From Collinsella sp. An268 (GTDB taxonomy: Bacteria > Actinomycetota > Coriobacteriia > Coriobacteriales > Coriobacteriaceae), in contig NZ_NFJH01000002.1 in the NCBI RefSeq assembly GCF_002159765.1, positions 1 through 64,000 of the forward strand: a stretch of 64,000 bases of DNA, read 5' to 3'. Positions 36,781 through 48,847 of this stretch are shown one piece after another. The notes under the pieces are model-generated. The model was given only the letters and a program-made list of their open reading frames with translations, searched no databases and was not told the DNA's origin. The position numbers and the translations under genes were made by a program. Numbering within the stretch: the first letter of the stretch is position 1; every line of letters starts with the position of its first letter.

Positions 36781-37938
36781 TTAGCGGCACTCGGTCAGAA
36801 TCTGGAAGATCTCGTCGCGCTCGAGCTTCTTGACGCACCCGCCGGTGAGGATGGCGGTGTCGGCCACCTTGCGGAGCGTGTCGTCGGAGGCATCGGACTC
36901 CATCTCGGCGAACGTGGTGGGAAGCCCCATCTCGGCGGTAAATGCCTGGAGGGCGTCAATGCCCTCCCGTGCGGCGGCAAGGTCGTCCTCGGCGGTCGCG
37001 CCCCACACCTCGCGCGCCCAGCGGGCAAATTGCGCGGGCGCCTCCGGCGCCAGATGACGGTAGAGCGCCGGATGGATGACGGCGAGGCCGAATCCATGGT
37101 TGGTATGGGTATAGGCACCGTACTGATGCTGGATCATATGCGCCTGGAAGTCGGTGACCTTACCGATCTTGAGCATGCCGTTCTCGGCCATAGCGGAGTC
37201 GTACACCAGCTCCGAGCGCGCTTCGAGGTTCTGGTCGTCGGCGGCGATAACGCGCATGTTGCGGATGACGTTCCGTTGGATAGCGAGGTTCATGTCGTCG
37301 GTCACGTTGGCCTCGCGCGGCGTGCCGAAGAAGCTCTCCATGCAGTGCGAGAGCGTGTCGTAGGCGCCGCTCATAAACTGCGCGTGCGGTACCGTGAGGG
37401 TGAGCGCCGGGTCGAGCGCGGCCCAATCGGCAAGCGCGCCCACAAAGGGGCCCTTCACATGCGTGGCCTCGTTGGTGATGACGGCGCCGTTGTTCTGCTC
37501 GGCGCCCGTGCCGGAGAGCGTCACGATGCAGCCCATGGGGATGAACTCGGTCGGCACCTTGCCCTGCACGTGCTCGTAATGGTCGATGTCCTCGCTAAGC
37601 TTCGCCTGCGCGGAGATCACCTTGCAGCAGTCGAAGACCGAGCCGCCGCCCACGGCGAGGACGAAGTCAACGTGCTCGTGGCGGGCGAGCGCGGCGCCCT
37701 CGAGGCACTTCTCGTAGGTGGGGTTGGGCATGATTCCCGCGAAGTCAACGACGGTCTTGCCGGCGCCCTTGAGGGCCTCGACGACCTTGTCGTACACGCC
37801 GGCGCGCTTCACGGAGCCACCGCCGTAAGCGAGCATGACGACGGAGCCCATGCGAGGCATCTCTGCCGCGAGCGCCTGCTCGACGGCGCCTGCGCCAAAG
37901 TAGTTCTTGACCGGATAGTCGTACGTAAACGATTGCAT
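36781..37938 (-). CDS. Iron-containing alcohol dehydrogenase (YqhD/butanol dehydrogenase-like)
   Basis: Group III NAD(P)-dependent alcohol dehydrogenase, 385 residues. The coenzyme motif is VGGGSVFDCCKVIS and the metal ligands are in the DTLSHCMESFF helix and the HQYGAYTHTNHG segment. The MxxFxYxxPVKxxFG opening and GSGxxxxxGVYDKV place it with YqhD/BdhA-like enzymes that reduce aldehydes, probably with NADPH. A small NTF2-like gene lies 87 bp upstream on the same strand. A fermentation or detoxification role fits an anaerobe. Confidence 0.93.
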   Translation of the reverse strand: MQSFTYDYPVKNYFGAGAVEQALAAEMPRMGSVVMLAYGGGSVKRAGVYDKVVEALKGAGKTVVDFAGIMPNPTYEKCLEGAALARHEHVDFVLAVGGGSVFDCCKVISAQAKLSEDIDHYEHVQGKVPTEFIPMGCIVTLSGTGAEQNNGAVITNEATHVKGPFVGALADWAALDPALTLTVPHAQFMSGAYDTLSHCMESFFGTPREANVTDDMNLAIQRNVIRNMRVIAADDQNLEARSELVYDSAMAENGMLKIGKVTDFQAHMIQHQYGAYTHTNHGFGLAVIHPALYRHLAPEAPAQFARWAREVWGATAEDDLAAAREGIDALQAFTAEMGLPTTFAEMESDASDDTLRKVADTAILTGGCVKKLERDEIFQILTECR

Positions 37939-38025
37939 GGTATGTGCCCTTCTCTTGTGGCAGCCAATGGCGCCCGCCGAAGGAGCGTCGCGGTATGCCC
38001 CGACTGCTCCTTCCGGCTCAGCTGC

Positions 38026-38400
38026 TTAGTAGACGAGCGCGGTGAACGAGAACGTGACGAGTTTCCAGGCATCGTCTACGCGGTTGAAGACCTCGGTCAC
38101 GGCAAAATGGTGCGTCGTCTCCTTACCGTCGAGCAGAAGGGCGTAGTCGCAATCGGTGATGACGACGCCCGTATCGCCGAAGACGCTGGGGGTCTGGCTG
38201 TGGAAGACGATGCTCGTGGGTTGGAAGGCGCCGGAGGTATAGAAGCCGATCTCCTGGTCGAGCGGTGCGGTGATGCCGATGTGCACGAAGGTGCACTCAG
38301 GGTCGGCGACGGCGCGCATGCCCGCCTCGTCGGCGTGCTCCATGGCATCCCAGAAGCGCTGGCTGGTCTCGATGAGTTGGTCGTTCAGCTGGTCGGACAT
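38026..38400 (-). CDS. NTF2-like (SnoaL/DUF4440-type) protein
   Basis: 124 residues with the cone-shaped NTF2-like fold pattern: an N-terminal helix (RFWDAMEHADEAGMRAVADPECTFVHIG), then strands ending FNRVDDAWKLVTFSFTAL. Members are ligand-binding proteins or isomerases of many kinds, so no function is assigned. Start MSDQLN at 38400 behind GGGAG. It precedes the alcohol dehydrogenase gene by 87 bp and may be co-expressed. Confidence 0.82.
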   Translation of the reverse strand: MSDQLNDQLIETSQRFWDAMEHADEAGMRAVADPECTFVHIGITAPLDQEIGFYTSGAFQPTSIVFHSQTPSVFGDTGVVITDCDYALLLDGKETTHHFAVTEVFNRVDDAWKLVTFSFTALVY

Positions 38401-38596
38401 GGTATCTCCCATCACTTGGGTGTTTGTAGACGCTTTGGCGGCGCATGCGCCGGAACGCTCGGCGTTCGCGGGGCGGCACTGCGGGGCGCTAGGCGACGAA
38501 TGCCCCGTTGAGCCTCCCTCTTATTGTGCCCGCCAAGGGAAGGGTCGCGTCATGCGTCGCAACCGTATTTGTATGCGGCTGGCGCATATAAAGCAT

Positions 38597-38634
38597 GTGC
38601 CTCCCACGTACGCTGGATTGCAGGCGGGAGGCAC
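38597..38634. terminator. Possible terminator of the exchanger gene
   Basis: Nine-base arms (38597-38605 with 38626-38634) around a 20-base loop, 45 bases beyond the end of the minus-strand exchanger gene. The loop is long and there is no T tract, so this is tentative. Confidence 0.4.
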
Positions 38635-38678
38635 AGGGAAGGGGTGCGCGATATGGGTGCAGGTGGTGGTGACACGTG

Positions 38679-39716
38679 CTACACGATGAGGGCAAGTCCC
38701 AGGTAAGCCACGTAGAGCACTACGAAGACGACGCCGTTGGCGCGGCTCATCTGGTGCCGGGCGCCCATGAAGGCGAAACCGGCGAGCACGGCGGTAAAGA
38801 GCGCCAGTAGGCCGAAGTCCAGGTTATAGGACGTTGCGTAGGGCACCGCGGCGACCAGTGCCGGTGCGCCCATGACCAACAGCACGTTGGTGACGTTGGA
38901 ACCCACCACGTTGCCCACAGCCAGATCGGTGTTGCCGCGGAAGGCGGCCACGATGCTCGTGATGAGCTCGGGCAGACAGGTGCCGAGCGCGATGACCGTG
39001 ATGCCGATGATGCGCTCGGAGATGCCGACGGACGTGGCCACGATGACGCTGTGGTCGATGACGAGGTCGGCGCCCACCTTGAGGAGCGCGATGCCGCCGG
39101 CGATGAAGACGAGGGCGCCCAACGGGTGCGCGGGGAGCGCGCTCGCGATGGCCTTGATGCGGCCGAGGGCGTCGAGCCCGTCGTCTGCCGCCGTGCCGGC
39201 GCCATCTCCGGTTTTGGTGGCGACAGCGCCATCGGCCCCTTCAGCCACCGCAGTATCGGCGCCCTCTTTCAGCCCCACGAACACGGTGTAAGCCATAAAG
39301 GCGGCGAAGCCGACGAGTAGCACCGCGCCCTCTGGCGCCGTAAGGACGCCGTCCGTATTGGCGAACAGCGCCAGGGCGCCGATGGCGGCAAGTGAGGCGG
39401 GAATCTCGAAGCGGACGGCGCGCCGCCCGAGCGCCATGGGCGTGATGACCGCGGAGAGGCCGAGGATGAGCAGGAGGTTGGCCATGCAGCTGCCGGCGAC
39501 GTTGCCAAAGGCCATATCGGCGTGGCCGTCGAGGGCGGATGTGATGCCCACCACGAGCTCCGGGGCGGCCGTACCCACGGCCACGACGGTGAGGCCGGTC
39601 ACGCGGTCGGGGAGTCCGAGGCGCCGCGCGATACTGCAGGCGCCGTCCACGAGTGCGTTGGCGCCCACGATGAGCAGTGCGAAGCCGCAGGCGATGAGGA
39701 TGAGGTTGATGAGCAT
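38679..39716 (-). CDS. CaCA-family sodium/calcium-type exchanger (YrbG-like)
   Basis: Cation antiporter, 345 residues with about ten helices. The two alpha repeats are clear: GTAAPELVVG with FGNVAGSCMANLLL, and GTCLPELITS with VGNVVGSNVTNVLL. Between them is a charged cytosolic loop rich in Ala/Gly/Asp (about 150-185). Start MLINLI at 39716 with AAGGGGG upstream; the longer frame reaches 39923 but its extra residues are basic and unrelated. The ion pair cannot be read with certainty. Confidence 0.92.
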   Translation of the reverse strand: MLINLILIACGFALLIVGANALVDGACSIARRLGLPDRVTGLTVVAVGTAAPELVVGITSALDGHADMAFGNVAGSCMANLLLILGLSAVITPMALGRRAVRFEIPASLAAIGALALFANTDGVLTAPEGAVLLVGFAAFMAYTVFVGLKEGADTAVAEGADGAVATKTGDGAGTAADDGLDALGRIKAIASALPAHPLGALVFIAGGIALLKVGADLVIDHSVIVATSVGISERIIGITVIALGTCLPELITSIVAAFRGNTDLAVGNVVGSNVTNVLLVMGAPALVAAVPYATSYNLDFGLLALFTAVLAGFAFMGARHQMSRANGVVFVVLYVAYLGLALIV

Positions 39717-40002
39717 GTCGCCCCCTTTGCACACGAAGAGGGACACGCGCGCGGTGCGATGCCGCGCGGCGCCCCTGTGGTCTGTCGGTACCTCCATCCT
39801 ACCCAACGGCCACCGCCCGCCGCCCGTCTGCTTCCCGGTGACGCCCGGAACCATGAGGCGCCCACAAATGGCACCAAAGAAGAACCAATTACGGCGCCGC
39901 CGTTCGCGGAAAACGCGGTGCATAGCGTGGCGCGCTTAAGGGGAAAACTATCGGTTAGCACGACGAGGCGCCCGGAAGGCGCCGGATAGAGAGGAAGACC
40001 GC

Positions 40003-40365
40003 ATGAAGATCGCTATCCCTACCCTCGGTGCGGGCGGGCTCGACTGCGAGCGCTCGGGCCACTTCGGCCATTGCGACTGCTTTACCGTCGTGACGGTTGA
40101 GGACGGTCGGGTCACCGGCACCGAGATCATCGATAACCCGCCCCATGAGGAGGGCGGCTGCCTGCGTCCCGTCGGTCTGCTCGCCGATGCGGGCATCGAC
40201 GCCATCGTCGCCGCCGGGATGGGCATGCGCCCCCTGGCGGGCTTTGCGCAGGCGGGCATCACCGTGCTCTACGACGCCGAGACCCCGAGGGTGGGCGATG
40301 TCGCCGCGAGGGCGGCGGCGGGCGAGCTTCCCGCTATGGGCGAGGAGCACGCCTGCCATCACTAG
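40003..40365 (+). CDS. NifX/NifB-C-terminal-like iron-molybdenum cluster-binding protein
   Basis: 120 residues of the dinitrogenase iron-molybdenum cofactor-binding family. ERSGHFGHCDCFTVV and GGCLRPVGLLADAGIDAIVAAGMG match the fold; the C-terminal HACHH could bind metal. Outside nitrogen fixers such proteins are common in anaerobes and occur with Mrp ATPases, though their job is unclear. No nif gene is near. AGGAAGACC precedes the ATG. A flavin reductase gene follows 77 bases later. Confidence 0.88.
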   Translation: MKIAIPTLGAGGLDCERSGHFGHCDCFTVVTVEDGRVTGTEIIDNPPHEEGGCLRPVGLLADAGIDAIVAAGMGMRPLAGFAQAGITVLYDAETPRVGDVAARAAAGELPAMGEEHACHH

Positions 40366-40442
40366 GGCATCCTGCGCCCGGCGCCCGGGCATCCGGCGCG
40401 ATGGGGCGGGTGCACGCGCCTATCGGTAGAGGAGGTTCGACG

Positions 40443-40982
40443 GTGCGCGAGAAGATAGACGCGCTGGAGCGCGCGGGCGAGATCCTGGGGGCGCTCACAC
40501 CGGGCGCGCTCGTCACGGTCAAGGTCGACGGTGCGGTGAACCCGATGACCATCGGCTGGGGCATGCTCGGTATCGAATGGCGCAAGCCCGTCTTCATCGC
40601 CTATATCCGGCAGGACCGCTACACGCACGAGCTGCTCGAGCGCGCCGACTGCTTCACGGTGAACGTGCCGGTGCCGACAGGCGATGACGGAGCCGACCGG
40701 CGCGTGCGGCGCATCCTCGGATTCTGCGGCTCCAGAAGCGGACGCGATACCGATAAGGTCGCCGAGCTCGGGCTCACCCTGGTCGACGGCGAGACCGTGG
40801 ACGCGCCCGCCATCCGCGAACTGCCCCTCACGCTCGAGTGCCACATCATCTACCGGCGCGATCAGGACACCTCCCTCATGTCCGCCGGGCTCCGCGACGG
40901 CATCTACGGCACCGCCGCCGCGGAGGGCCTCTGCCACACCGCCTATTATGGCGAGGTGACGGACGCGTATCTCCTCAGGTAG
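40443..40982 (+). CDS. Flavin reductase-like protein
   Basis: FMN-binding split-barrel protein of the flavoredoxin/flavin reductase family, 179 residues: GALVTVKVDGAVNPMTIGWGMLGIEWRKPVF at the N-terminus, then FTVNVP and FCGSRSGRDTDK, which contact the flavin. Start GTG at 40443 with GAGGAGG upstream. It lies between the NifX-like and DUF389 genes. The electron donor and acceptor are unknown. Confidence 0.9.
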   Translation: MREKIDALERAGEILGALTPGALVTVKVDGAVNPMTIGWGMLGIEWRKPVFIAYIRQDRYTHELLERADCFTVNVPVPTGDDGADRRVRRILGFCGSRSGRDTDKVAELGLTLVDGETVDAPAIRELPLTLECHIIYRRDQDTSLMSAGLRDGIYGTAAAEGLCHTAYYGEVTDAYLLR

Positions 40983-40990
40983 GACGAGCC

Positions 40991-41989
40991 ATGACGTGGT
41001 TTGCCAGGATTCTGCTCGGAGGTCCGCTCGAGCCCGATGTCGTGATCGCCGCAGAGCGCGCGGGGTTCGTGCGGGTCGACGAGCCCCTGCGCCAGTACTC
41101 GTCGTTTTTCCTGAGGCTCGTCACCGCGGCCGTCATCGCCACGGCGGGCGTGGCGGCGGACTCGGCCACGACCATCATCGGCGCCATGCTGGTGGCGCCC
41201 CTGATGTCGCCCATGCTCGGGACGGCCCTTGCCGCCGCCCTCGGCCGGCCCCTCAAGACGCTCCAGACGTTCGCCCTCACGCTCGTCGGCATGGGCGTCG
41301 TCATCCTCGTGGCGGTCGGCGTGACCGCCATCATCCCCGTCGCCGTCGACATGAGCACCAACACGCAGGTGCTCGCGCGCACCTCGCCGCGACTCGTCGA
41401 CCTCATCATCGCGCTCGCCTCGGGCTTCGTGGCGGCGCTCGCAAGCGTCCGGCGCGATATCCCCGATGCGGTGCCCGGCATCGCCATATCCGCCTCCATC
41501 GTGCCGCCGCTCTGCGTGACGGGCGCGGCGCTCCTCGAGGGCGCGAGTGCCGCGGCCTGGGGGTCGTTTCTGCTGTTCGTGACCAACTACGTGGCCATCC
41601 AGGTCGCCGGCGCCGCCGTGTATCTGATGGCGGGGCTGGGGCGCCGTGAGTTCTCCGTCATCGAGGGCAGGGCGCGCGAGCTCTGGTATCTCGGCGTGGC
41701 GCTCATGGCGCTCGTGGTCGTCGGCTCCCTGGCGACGACGAGCTTCGGTATCGTGCGCGCCAACGACGAGCTCCGCCGCGCGCAGGAGGCGGCGAGCGCC
41801 TGGGTCGAGGGGACGGAGTACCGCATCGCCCGCTTCGAGCTGGAGGACGGCGAGCTGCGGCTCGAGATCGCCGGGGCGGGCCGCGCGCCTCGGGCGGAAC
41901 GTCTCGCGCGCTCGCTGAGCCGTGCCGGCCTCGAGCTGGACGAGCTTTCGGTCGCGGTGGTGGCGGAGGAGCGCATCGAGCTCGATTAG
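40991..41989 (+). CDS. DUF389 family membrane protein
   Basis: 332 residues with about six helices: IIGAMLVAPLMSPMLG and GIAISASIVPPLCVTG are the two conserved glycine/proline-rich repeats of DUF389. After the last helix (about 240-260) a soluble C-terminal domain of about 80 residues follows. Function unknown. It begins 8 bases after the flavin reductase stop. Confidence 0.9.
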   Translation: MTWFARILLGGPLEPDVVIAAERAGFVRVDEPLRQYSSFFLRLVTAAVIATAGVAADSATTIIGAMLVAPLMSPMLGTALAAALGRPLKTLQTFALTLVGMGVVILVAVGVTAIIPVAVDMSTNTQVLARTSPRLVDLIIALASGFVAALASVRRDIPDAVPGIAISASIVPPLCVTGAALLEGASAAAWGSFLLFVTNYVAIQVAGAAVYLMAGLGRREFSVIEGRARELWYLGVALMALVVVGSLATTSFGIVRANDELRRAQEAASAWVEGTEYRIARFELEDGELRLEIAGAGRAPRAERLARSLSRAGLELDELSVAVVAEERIELD

Positions 41990-42075
41990 GGCCGCGGCCG
42001 CGGTGGGTGCGGTCGAGGGGCGCCGCGCGGAAACCCGCCGAACAAGGATTGAATATCCCGTGACGGAACGATGTG

Positions 42076-42097
42076 CGAACACCTGTCCGCTTATAAT
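42076..42097 (+). promoter_or_regulatory. uvrA promoter with LexA (SOS) box
   Basis: CGAACACCTGTCCG (42076-42089) matches the Gram-positive/actinobacterial LexA consensus CGAAC-N4-GTTCG with one mismatch. It ends two bases before a perfect -10 box TATAAT (42092-42097), so LexA would block polymerase. uvrA starts 83 bp downstream. No good -35 is seen. Confidence 0.8.
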
Positions 42098-42179
42098 GGC
42101 GCTACACTGAAACGCCAGCCGGCCACGCGCCGGTGCGATGCAACACGTTGTGCACCCGATGAACCGAAAGGGGTCATCT

Positions 42180-45047
<2,868 letters not shown>

Positions 45048-45093
45048 CCTTACCGCATTGTGGAGTGTTCCTAGGGGCGGCGATTCGCTGATA

Positions 45094-45124
45094 AGATGGG
45101 GGGTACCGTGTATGCCCCCCATCT
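45094..45124 (+). other. Leader hairpin before the NlpC/P60 gene
   Basis: A perfect 10-bp stem (45094-45103 with 45115-45124) closes an 11-base loop and ends five bases before the ribosome site GAAAGG. It may terminate uvrA transcripts or control expression of the hydrolase. A TAAGAT (45092-45097) partly inside the stem could be a -10 box. Confidence 0.6.
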
Positions 45125-45141
45125 GGTAGAAAGGCATCGGT

Positions 45142-46380
45142 ATGAAGCTCAATCGCAGCCGCCTCTCCGCCCGCGCAGCCCTGCCCTGGGCCCGTCGCGG
45201 CATCGTCGTCGCGCTCTCCGCGGCCATGGTGGCCACCCCCTTAGGCCTTGCCCCCGCCATCGCCCGGGCAGATGACGAGGCGAGCACCTCCTCTGAGCTC
45301 GAGGCAGCCAAAGAGCGCCTGACCGAGCTCACCCGTCAGCTCGAGATGGCGCAGGCGACGGCCGCGACCACCGAGCAGGAGCTCGCCGACACCCAGGCGC
45401 GCATCTCCGAGCTCGAGACGGAGGTCGCCCAGACCGCCCGCGAGCTCGCGGGCGCCCAAGACGAACTCGCCCAGCAGGTGACGGCCGACTATAAGAACGG
45501 CGGTGTGTCGCTCGCCCAGGTGCTGCTCTCGTCCGCCTCGTTCGATGAGCTCACGTCGCGCATGTTCTACGCGGGCAAGGTGGCCGACGCCCAGTCCGCG
45601 CGCATCGACGGCGTGCGCGAGCTGCAGGCGAGCCTGGAGGAACAGCAGTCCGAGCTCTCCGACCGTGAGGCCGAGCTCACCGACCTGCTCGCCCAGCAGA
45701 CGGCGAGCGCCGAGGAGCTCGCCTCGTCCCAGTCAGAGGCCGAGTCGTACGTGAACGGTCTCTCCAGCGAGCTCCAGGCGGCGCTCGAAGCCGAGCGCGC
45801 CCAGGCCGCCGAGGAGTCGCGTCGCGAGCAGGAGGAGGCGCAGCAGGAGGCGCCCTCCGCGCCCGACAACGGCGGGTCCCAGACGAATCCCCCTGCCGGC
45901 GACAACACGGGCGGTGGCGGCAACACCGGCGGCGGCAGCGACACCGGCGGTGGCGGCAATACCGGTGGCGGTGGCTCGACGGCTGGCAACGGCAATCTGA
46001 GCCAGGCGGCGCGCTCGACCATCGTGTCGGTCGCCAACTCGCAGGTGGGATGCGCCTACGGCTGGGGCGCCATGAGCCCCGGCGTCGCCTTCGACTGCTC
46101 CGGCCTCACCACCTACGCCTACAGCTGCGCGGGCATCAGCCTCGGCCGCACTGCGCAGGCGCAGTACAACCAGGTGGTCGCTGCCGGCAACCTCAAGACC
46201 GATCCGAGCACGTTCGTCGCGGGCGACCTGGTGTTCTGGGGTTCCCCCGGCAGTATCTACCACGTAGCTGTATACATCGGCGGCGGCAGGATCACGCACG
46301 CGAGCGATTACAGCACGGGCGTCATCACCACGAGCGTCACGTACGGCGGCATGCCGTGCGGCGGCGGCAGCCCGGTGTAG
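45142..46380 (+). CDS. Secreted NlpC/P60 peptidoglycan endopeptidase (RipA-like)
   Basis: 412 residues. Signal peptide about 1-43, a coiled-coil region (about 45-240), a Gly/Asn/Thr repeat linker (GGGNTGGG, about 250-280) and an NlpC/P60 domain with catalytic Cys319 (FDCSGLT), His374 (YHVAVYIGGG) and a third polar residue near His386. It should cut the stem peptide between D-Glu and the diamino acid outside the cell, as RipA/CwlO-type enzymes do in cell separation or growth; the coiled coil may dock to FtsEX, by analogy. Gene lies between uvrA and ybaK, but its own promoter is likely. Confidence 0.93.
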   Translation: MKLNRSRLSARAALPWARRGIVVALSAAMVATPLGLAPAIARADDEASTSSELEAAKERLTELTRQLEMAQATAATTEQELADTQARISELETEVAQTARELAGAQDELAQQVTADYKNGGVSLAQVLLSSASFDELTSRMFYAGKVADAQSARIDGVRELQASLEEQQSELSDREAELTDLLAQQTASAEELASSQSEAESYVNGLSSELQAALEAERAQAAEESRREQEEAQQEAPSAPDNGGSQTNPPAGDNTGGGGNTGGGSDTGGGGNTGGGGSTAGNGNLSQAARSTIVSVANSQVGCAYGWGAMSPGVAFDCSGLTTYAYSCAGISLGRTAQAQYNQVVAAGNLKTDPSTFVAGDLVFWGSPGSIYHVAVYIGGGRITHASDYSTGVITTSVTYGGMPCGGGSPV

Positions 46381-46394
46381 TCGCGCGGCGGCCC

Positions 46395-46883
46395 ATGGCA
46401 GCGGCGGTAAAGAAAACCAACGCCATGCGCGAGCTCGAGCGCGCGGGCATCGCCTATACCGTGCACACCTACGTGCACGACGACGATGACTTCTCCGGCG
46501 CGCGCATCGCCGCGCAGCTTGGCGAGGACCCCGACCAGGTCTTCAAGACGCTCGTGACGGTCTCGCCTGAAGGCGCGCACGTCGTGTGCTGCATCCCGGT
46601 CGACCACGAGCTCGACCTCAAGCGCGCCGCCAAGGCGGCGGGGGTGAAGGCGCTCTCGATGCTGCCGCTGCGCGCGCTCACGCCCACGACGGGCTACGTG
46701 CGGGGCGGCTGCTCGCCGGTGGGGATGAAAAAGCGGTTCCCCACGGTCATCGATGAGACCTGCCAACTGTTCGACACGATCATGATCTCGGGCGGCAAGC
46801 GCGGGCTTCAGCTCGAGCTCGAGCCGGATGCGCTCGTTGCGTTCTGCGGGGCGCGCATCGCCGCCATCACGCAGGAGGGATAG
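46395..46883 (+). CDS. ybaK: Aminoacyl-tRNA deacylase, YbaK type
   Basis: Clears mischarged tRNA, typically Cys-tRNA(Pro). 162 residues with the family pattern: AMRELERAGIAY, then QVFKTLVTVSPEG holding the essential lysine, RAAKAAGVKALSML, TTGYVRGGCSPVGMKKRFPT and ISGGKRGLQLEL. It starts 14 bases after the NlpC/P60 stop and is followed 5 bases later by murJ, so it is probably part of that transcript. Confidence 0.93.
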   Translation: MAAAVKKTNAMRELERAGIAYTVHTYVHDDDDFSGARIAAQLGEDPDQVFKTLVTVSPEGAHVVCCIPVDHELDLKRAAKAAGVKALSMLPLRALTPTTGYVRGGCSPVGMKKRFPTVIDETCQLFDTIMISGGKRGLQLELEPDALVAFCGARIAAITQEG

Positions 46884-46888
46884 AAGCT

Positions 46889-48838
46889 ATGGGCGAGGTA
46901 TCCGAGGGGCGGCCCCGGGGGCGGCATTTCAAGACGGCGGAGGCCGGTGCCGCGCCATCGGCGCCGACCGCGCAGGTCCCGTCGGCCGCCGCGGCGCCTC
47001 GGCCCGACGAGACGGCGATCTTCATCGCCGCCGCGGCGCGCGCCCACGCCGGTGCCTCCGACGCCGCCCGCAGGCCCGCACCTGCCACGCACCTGGCGCC
47101 GCAGGCGCCCGTCTCGCCCGGGGCGACCGCAGGCACATCCCCGGCGCAGGGCGCGCCCGCCGCCGAAGACGTGCGCGCGGGGGACGCCGTGGACGCGGGC
47201 GAGGACGATTTCGCATCCGCCGGCGACTACGCGAGCGTCGGCCGCTCCGCCGGCCTCATGACCGGCCTCATCATCGTCTCCCGCATCACCGGCTTCGTGC
47301 GCACGTGGGCCATGGGCCTCGCCTTCGGCGTGTCGTTCATCGCCTCGTCGTACAACATCGCCAACAACCTGCCCAACATGCTCTACGAGCTCGTGGTGGG
47401 CGGCATGCTCGTCACCGCGTTTCTGCCGGTCTACATGGAGGCGCGGCGCGAGGGAGGGCGCGTGGGCGCCAACGCCTACGTGTCCAACCTGCTGTCGATC
47501 CTGCTCGTGCTTCTGGGCGCCGTGTCCGTTGCCGCGATCGTGTTCGCCCCGGGCCTTATCTGGACGCAGGCGTTCATGAGCGCGGGCGAGGAGCTCGACG
47601 TCGCGGTCTACTTCTTCCGCATCTTCGCGATCCAGATCCTGTTCTACGGCCTGGGCTCGGTGTTCTCGGGCGTGCTCAACGCGCACCGCGACTACTTCTG
47701 GTCCAACTTCGCGCCCGTCTTGAACAACGTCGTTGTCATCGTGAGCTTCCTGCTCTTCCCGGTGCTGGAGCCCGTCAGCAGCGGGCTCGCCATCACGGTG
47801 GTCGCCGTCGGCACCACGCTCGGCGTCTTCGTGCAGATGGCCTGCCAGATCCCGGCGCTCGGCAAGTTCGGTATCCGGCCGCGGCTGCGCATCGACCTTA
47901 GGGACCCCATGCTCAAAAAGACGCTCGCGCTCGGGGTCCCCACGGTGCTCGCCGCCATCTGCACGCTGGTTACCGCGTCGGTTCAGAATTCCGCCGCGCT
48001 CGCGGTGCAGCCCGAGACCGGCGCGTCGGTCGCCGCCTACGCCCGCCTGTGGTACACCCTGCCCTACGCCCTCATCTCGGCATCGCTCAACACGGCGCTC
48101 TACACCGAGCTCGCGCGCGACGCAGCTGCCGGCGACCTCGCCGGCGTGCGGCGCGGCATGGCCGACGGCATCGCCGAGCAGTTCTTCCTGCTCATCCCGT
48201 TCGCTTGCTACCTCGTGGTGTTCAGCTTCCCGCTCAACATGATCTACTGCTCCGGCAAGTTCGACGTCGCGGGCGTCGAGCTCGTGAGCGAGTACCTGCG
48301 CTTCCTGGCGCCGAGCCTTCCGCTCTACGGGGTGAGCATGCTCGCCCAGAAGGGCTGCTCGGCGCTGCGCGACATGCGCCCCTATGCGGCGTTCGTGCTC
48401 CTCGGCGCCCTCGCCGAGATGGCGTGGGCGCTCGGCCTCGGCGTGGCGGCCGGCGGCGGCATGCCGCAGATCGCGCTCTCCATGCTCGCCTCCTATGGCG
48501 TCACGGCCGCCGCGGCGCTCATCTGGATGCGCGGGCGCCTGGGCGGGCTGCACCTCAAGGTCATCATGCGCGGCGTCGTGTGCGGCCTGGGTCTCGGCGT
48601 GCTCGGCGCCGCCGCGGGCGCCGGGGTGCTCGAGCTCTTGCAGACGTTCGTCGCGCCGCTCGTGAGCTTTGCGGCGGACGGCACGGTCACCACGGCACCT
48701 ATCATCCAGACGGTCGCCTACGTCGCCCTCGCCGGCATCGTCTCGCTCATCGTGACGTTCGCGCCCGCGGTGATCGCCAAGCTGCCCGAGGCGGCGGTTC
48801 TCACCTCCCTCGTCAGCCGCTTCGCCGGCAGAAGGTAG
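46889..48838 (+). CDS. murJ: Lipid II flippase MurJ with long N-terminal extension
   Basis: MOP-superfamily protein that flips lipid II across the membrane for peptidoglycan synthesis. The membrane part begins near residue 117 (SAGLMTGLIIVSRITGFVR) and has the NIANNLPNMLYELVVGGML signature and about 14 helices. The first ~115 residues are a low-complexity Ala/Pro-rich cytosolic extension not found in E. coli MurJ. 649 residues. uvrC starts 9 bases after the stop, so these are co-transcribed. Confidence 0.93.
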   Translation: MGEVSEGRPRGRHFKTAEAGAAPSAPTAQVPSAAAAPRPDETAIFIAAAARAHAGASDAARRPAPATHLAPQAPVSPGATAGTSPAQGAPAAEDVRAGDAVDAGEDDFASAGDYASVGRSAGLMTGLIIVSRITGFVRTWAMGLAFGVSFIASSYNIANNLPNMLYELVVGGMLVTAFLPVYMEARREGGRVGANAYVSNLLSILLVLLGAVSVAAIVFAPGLIWTQAFMSAGEELDVAVYFFRIFAIQILFYGLGSVFSGVLNAHRDYFWSNFAPVLNNVVVIVSFLLFPVLEPVSSGLAITVVAVGTTLGVFVQMACQIPALGKFGIRPRLRIDLRDPMLKKTLALGVPTVLAAICTLVTASVQNSAALAVQPETGASVAAYARLWYTLPYALISASLNTALYTELARDAAAGDLAGVRRGMADGIAEQFFLLIPFACYLVVFSFPLNMIYCSGKFDVAGVELVSEYLRFLAPSLPLYGVSMLAQKGCSALRDMRPYAAFVLLGALAEMAWALGLGVAAGGGMPQIALSMLASYGVTAAAALIWMRGRLGGLHLKVIMRGVVCGLGLGVLGAAAGAGVLELLQTFVAPLVSFAADGTVTTAPIIQTVAYVALAGIVSLIVTFAPAVIAKLPEAAVLTSLVSRFAGRR

Positions 48839-48847
48839 GGTGGGACC

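Noticed and set aside
40003-40365. Nitrogen fixation locus suggested by a NifX-like protein
   Set aside because: No nifHDK, nifB or related gene is near; the small domain is common in non-fixing anaerobes.
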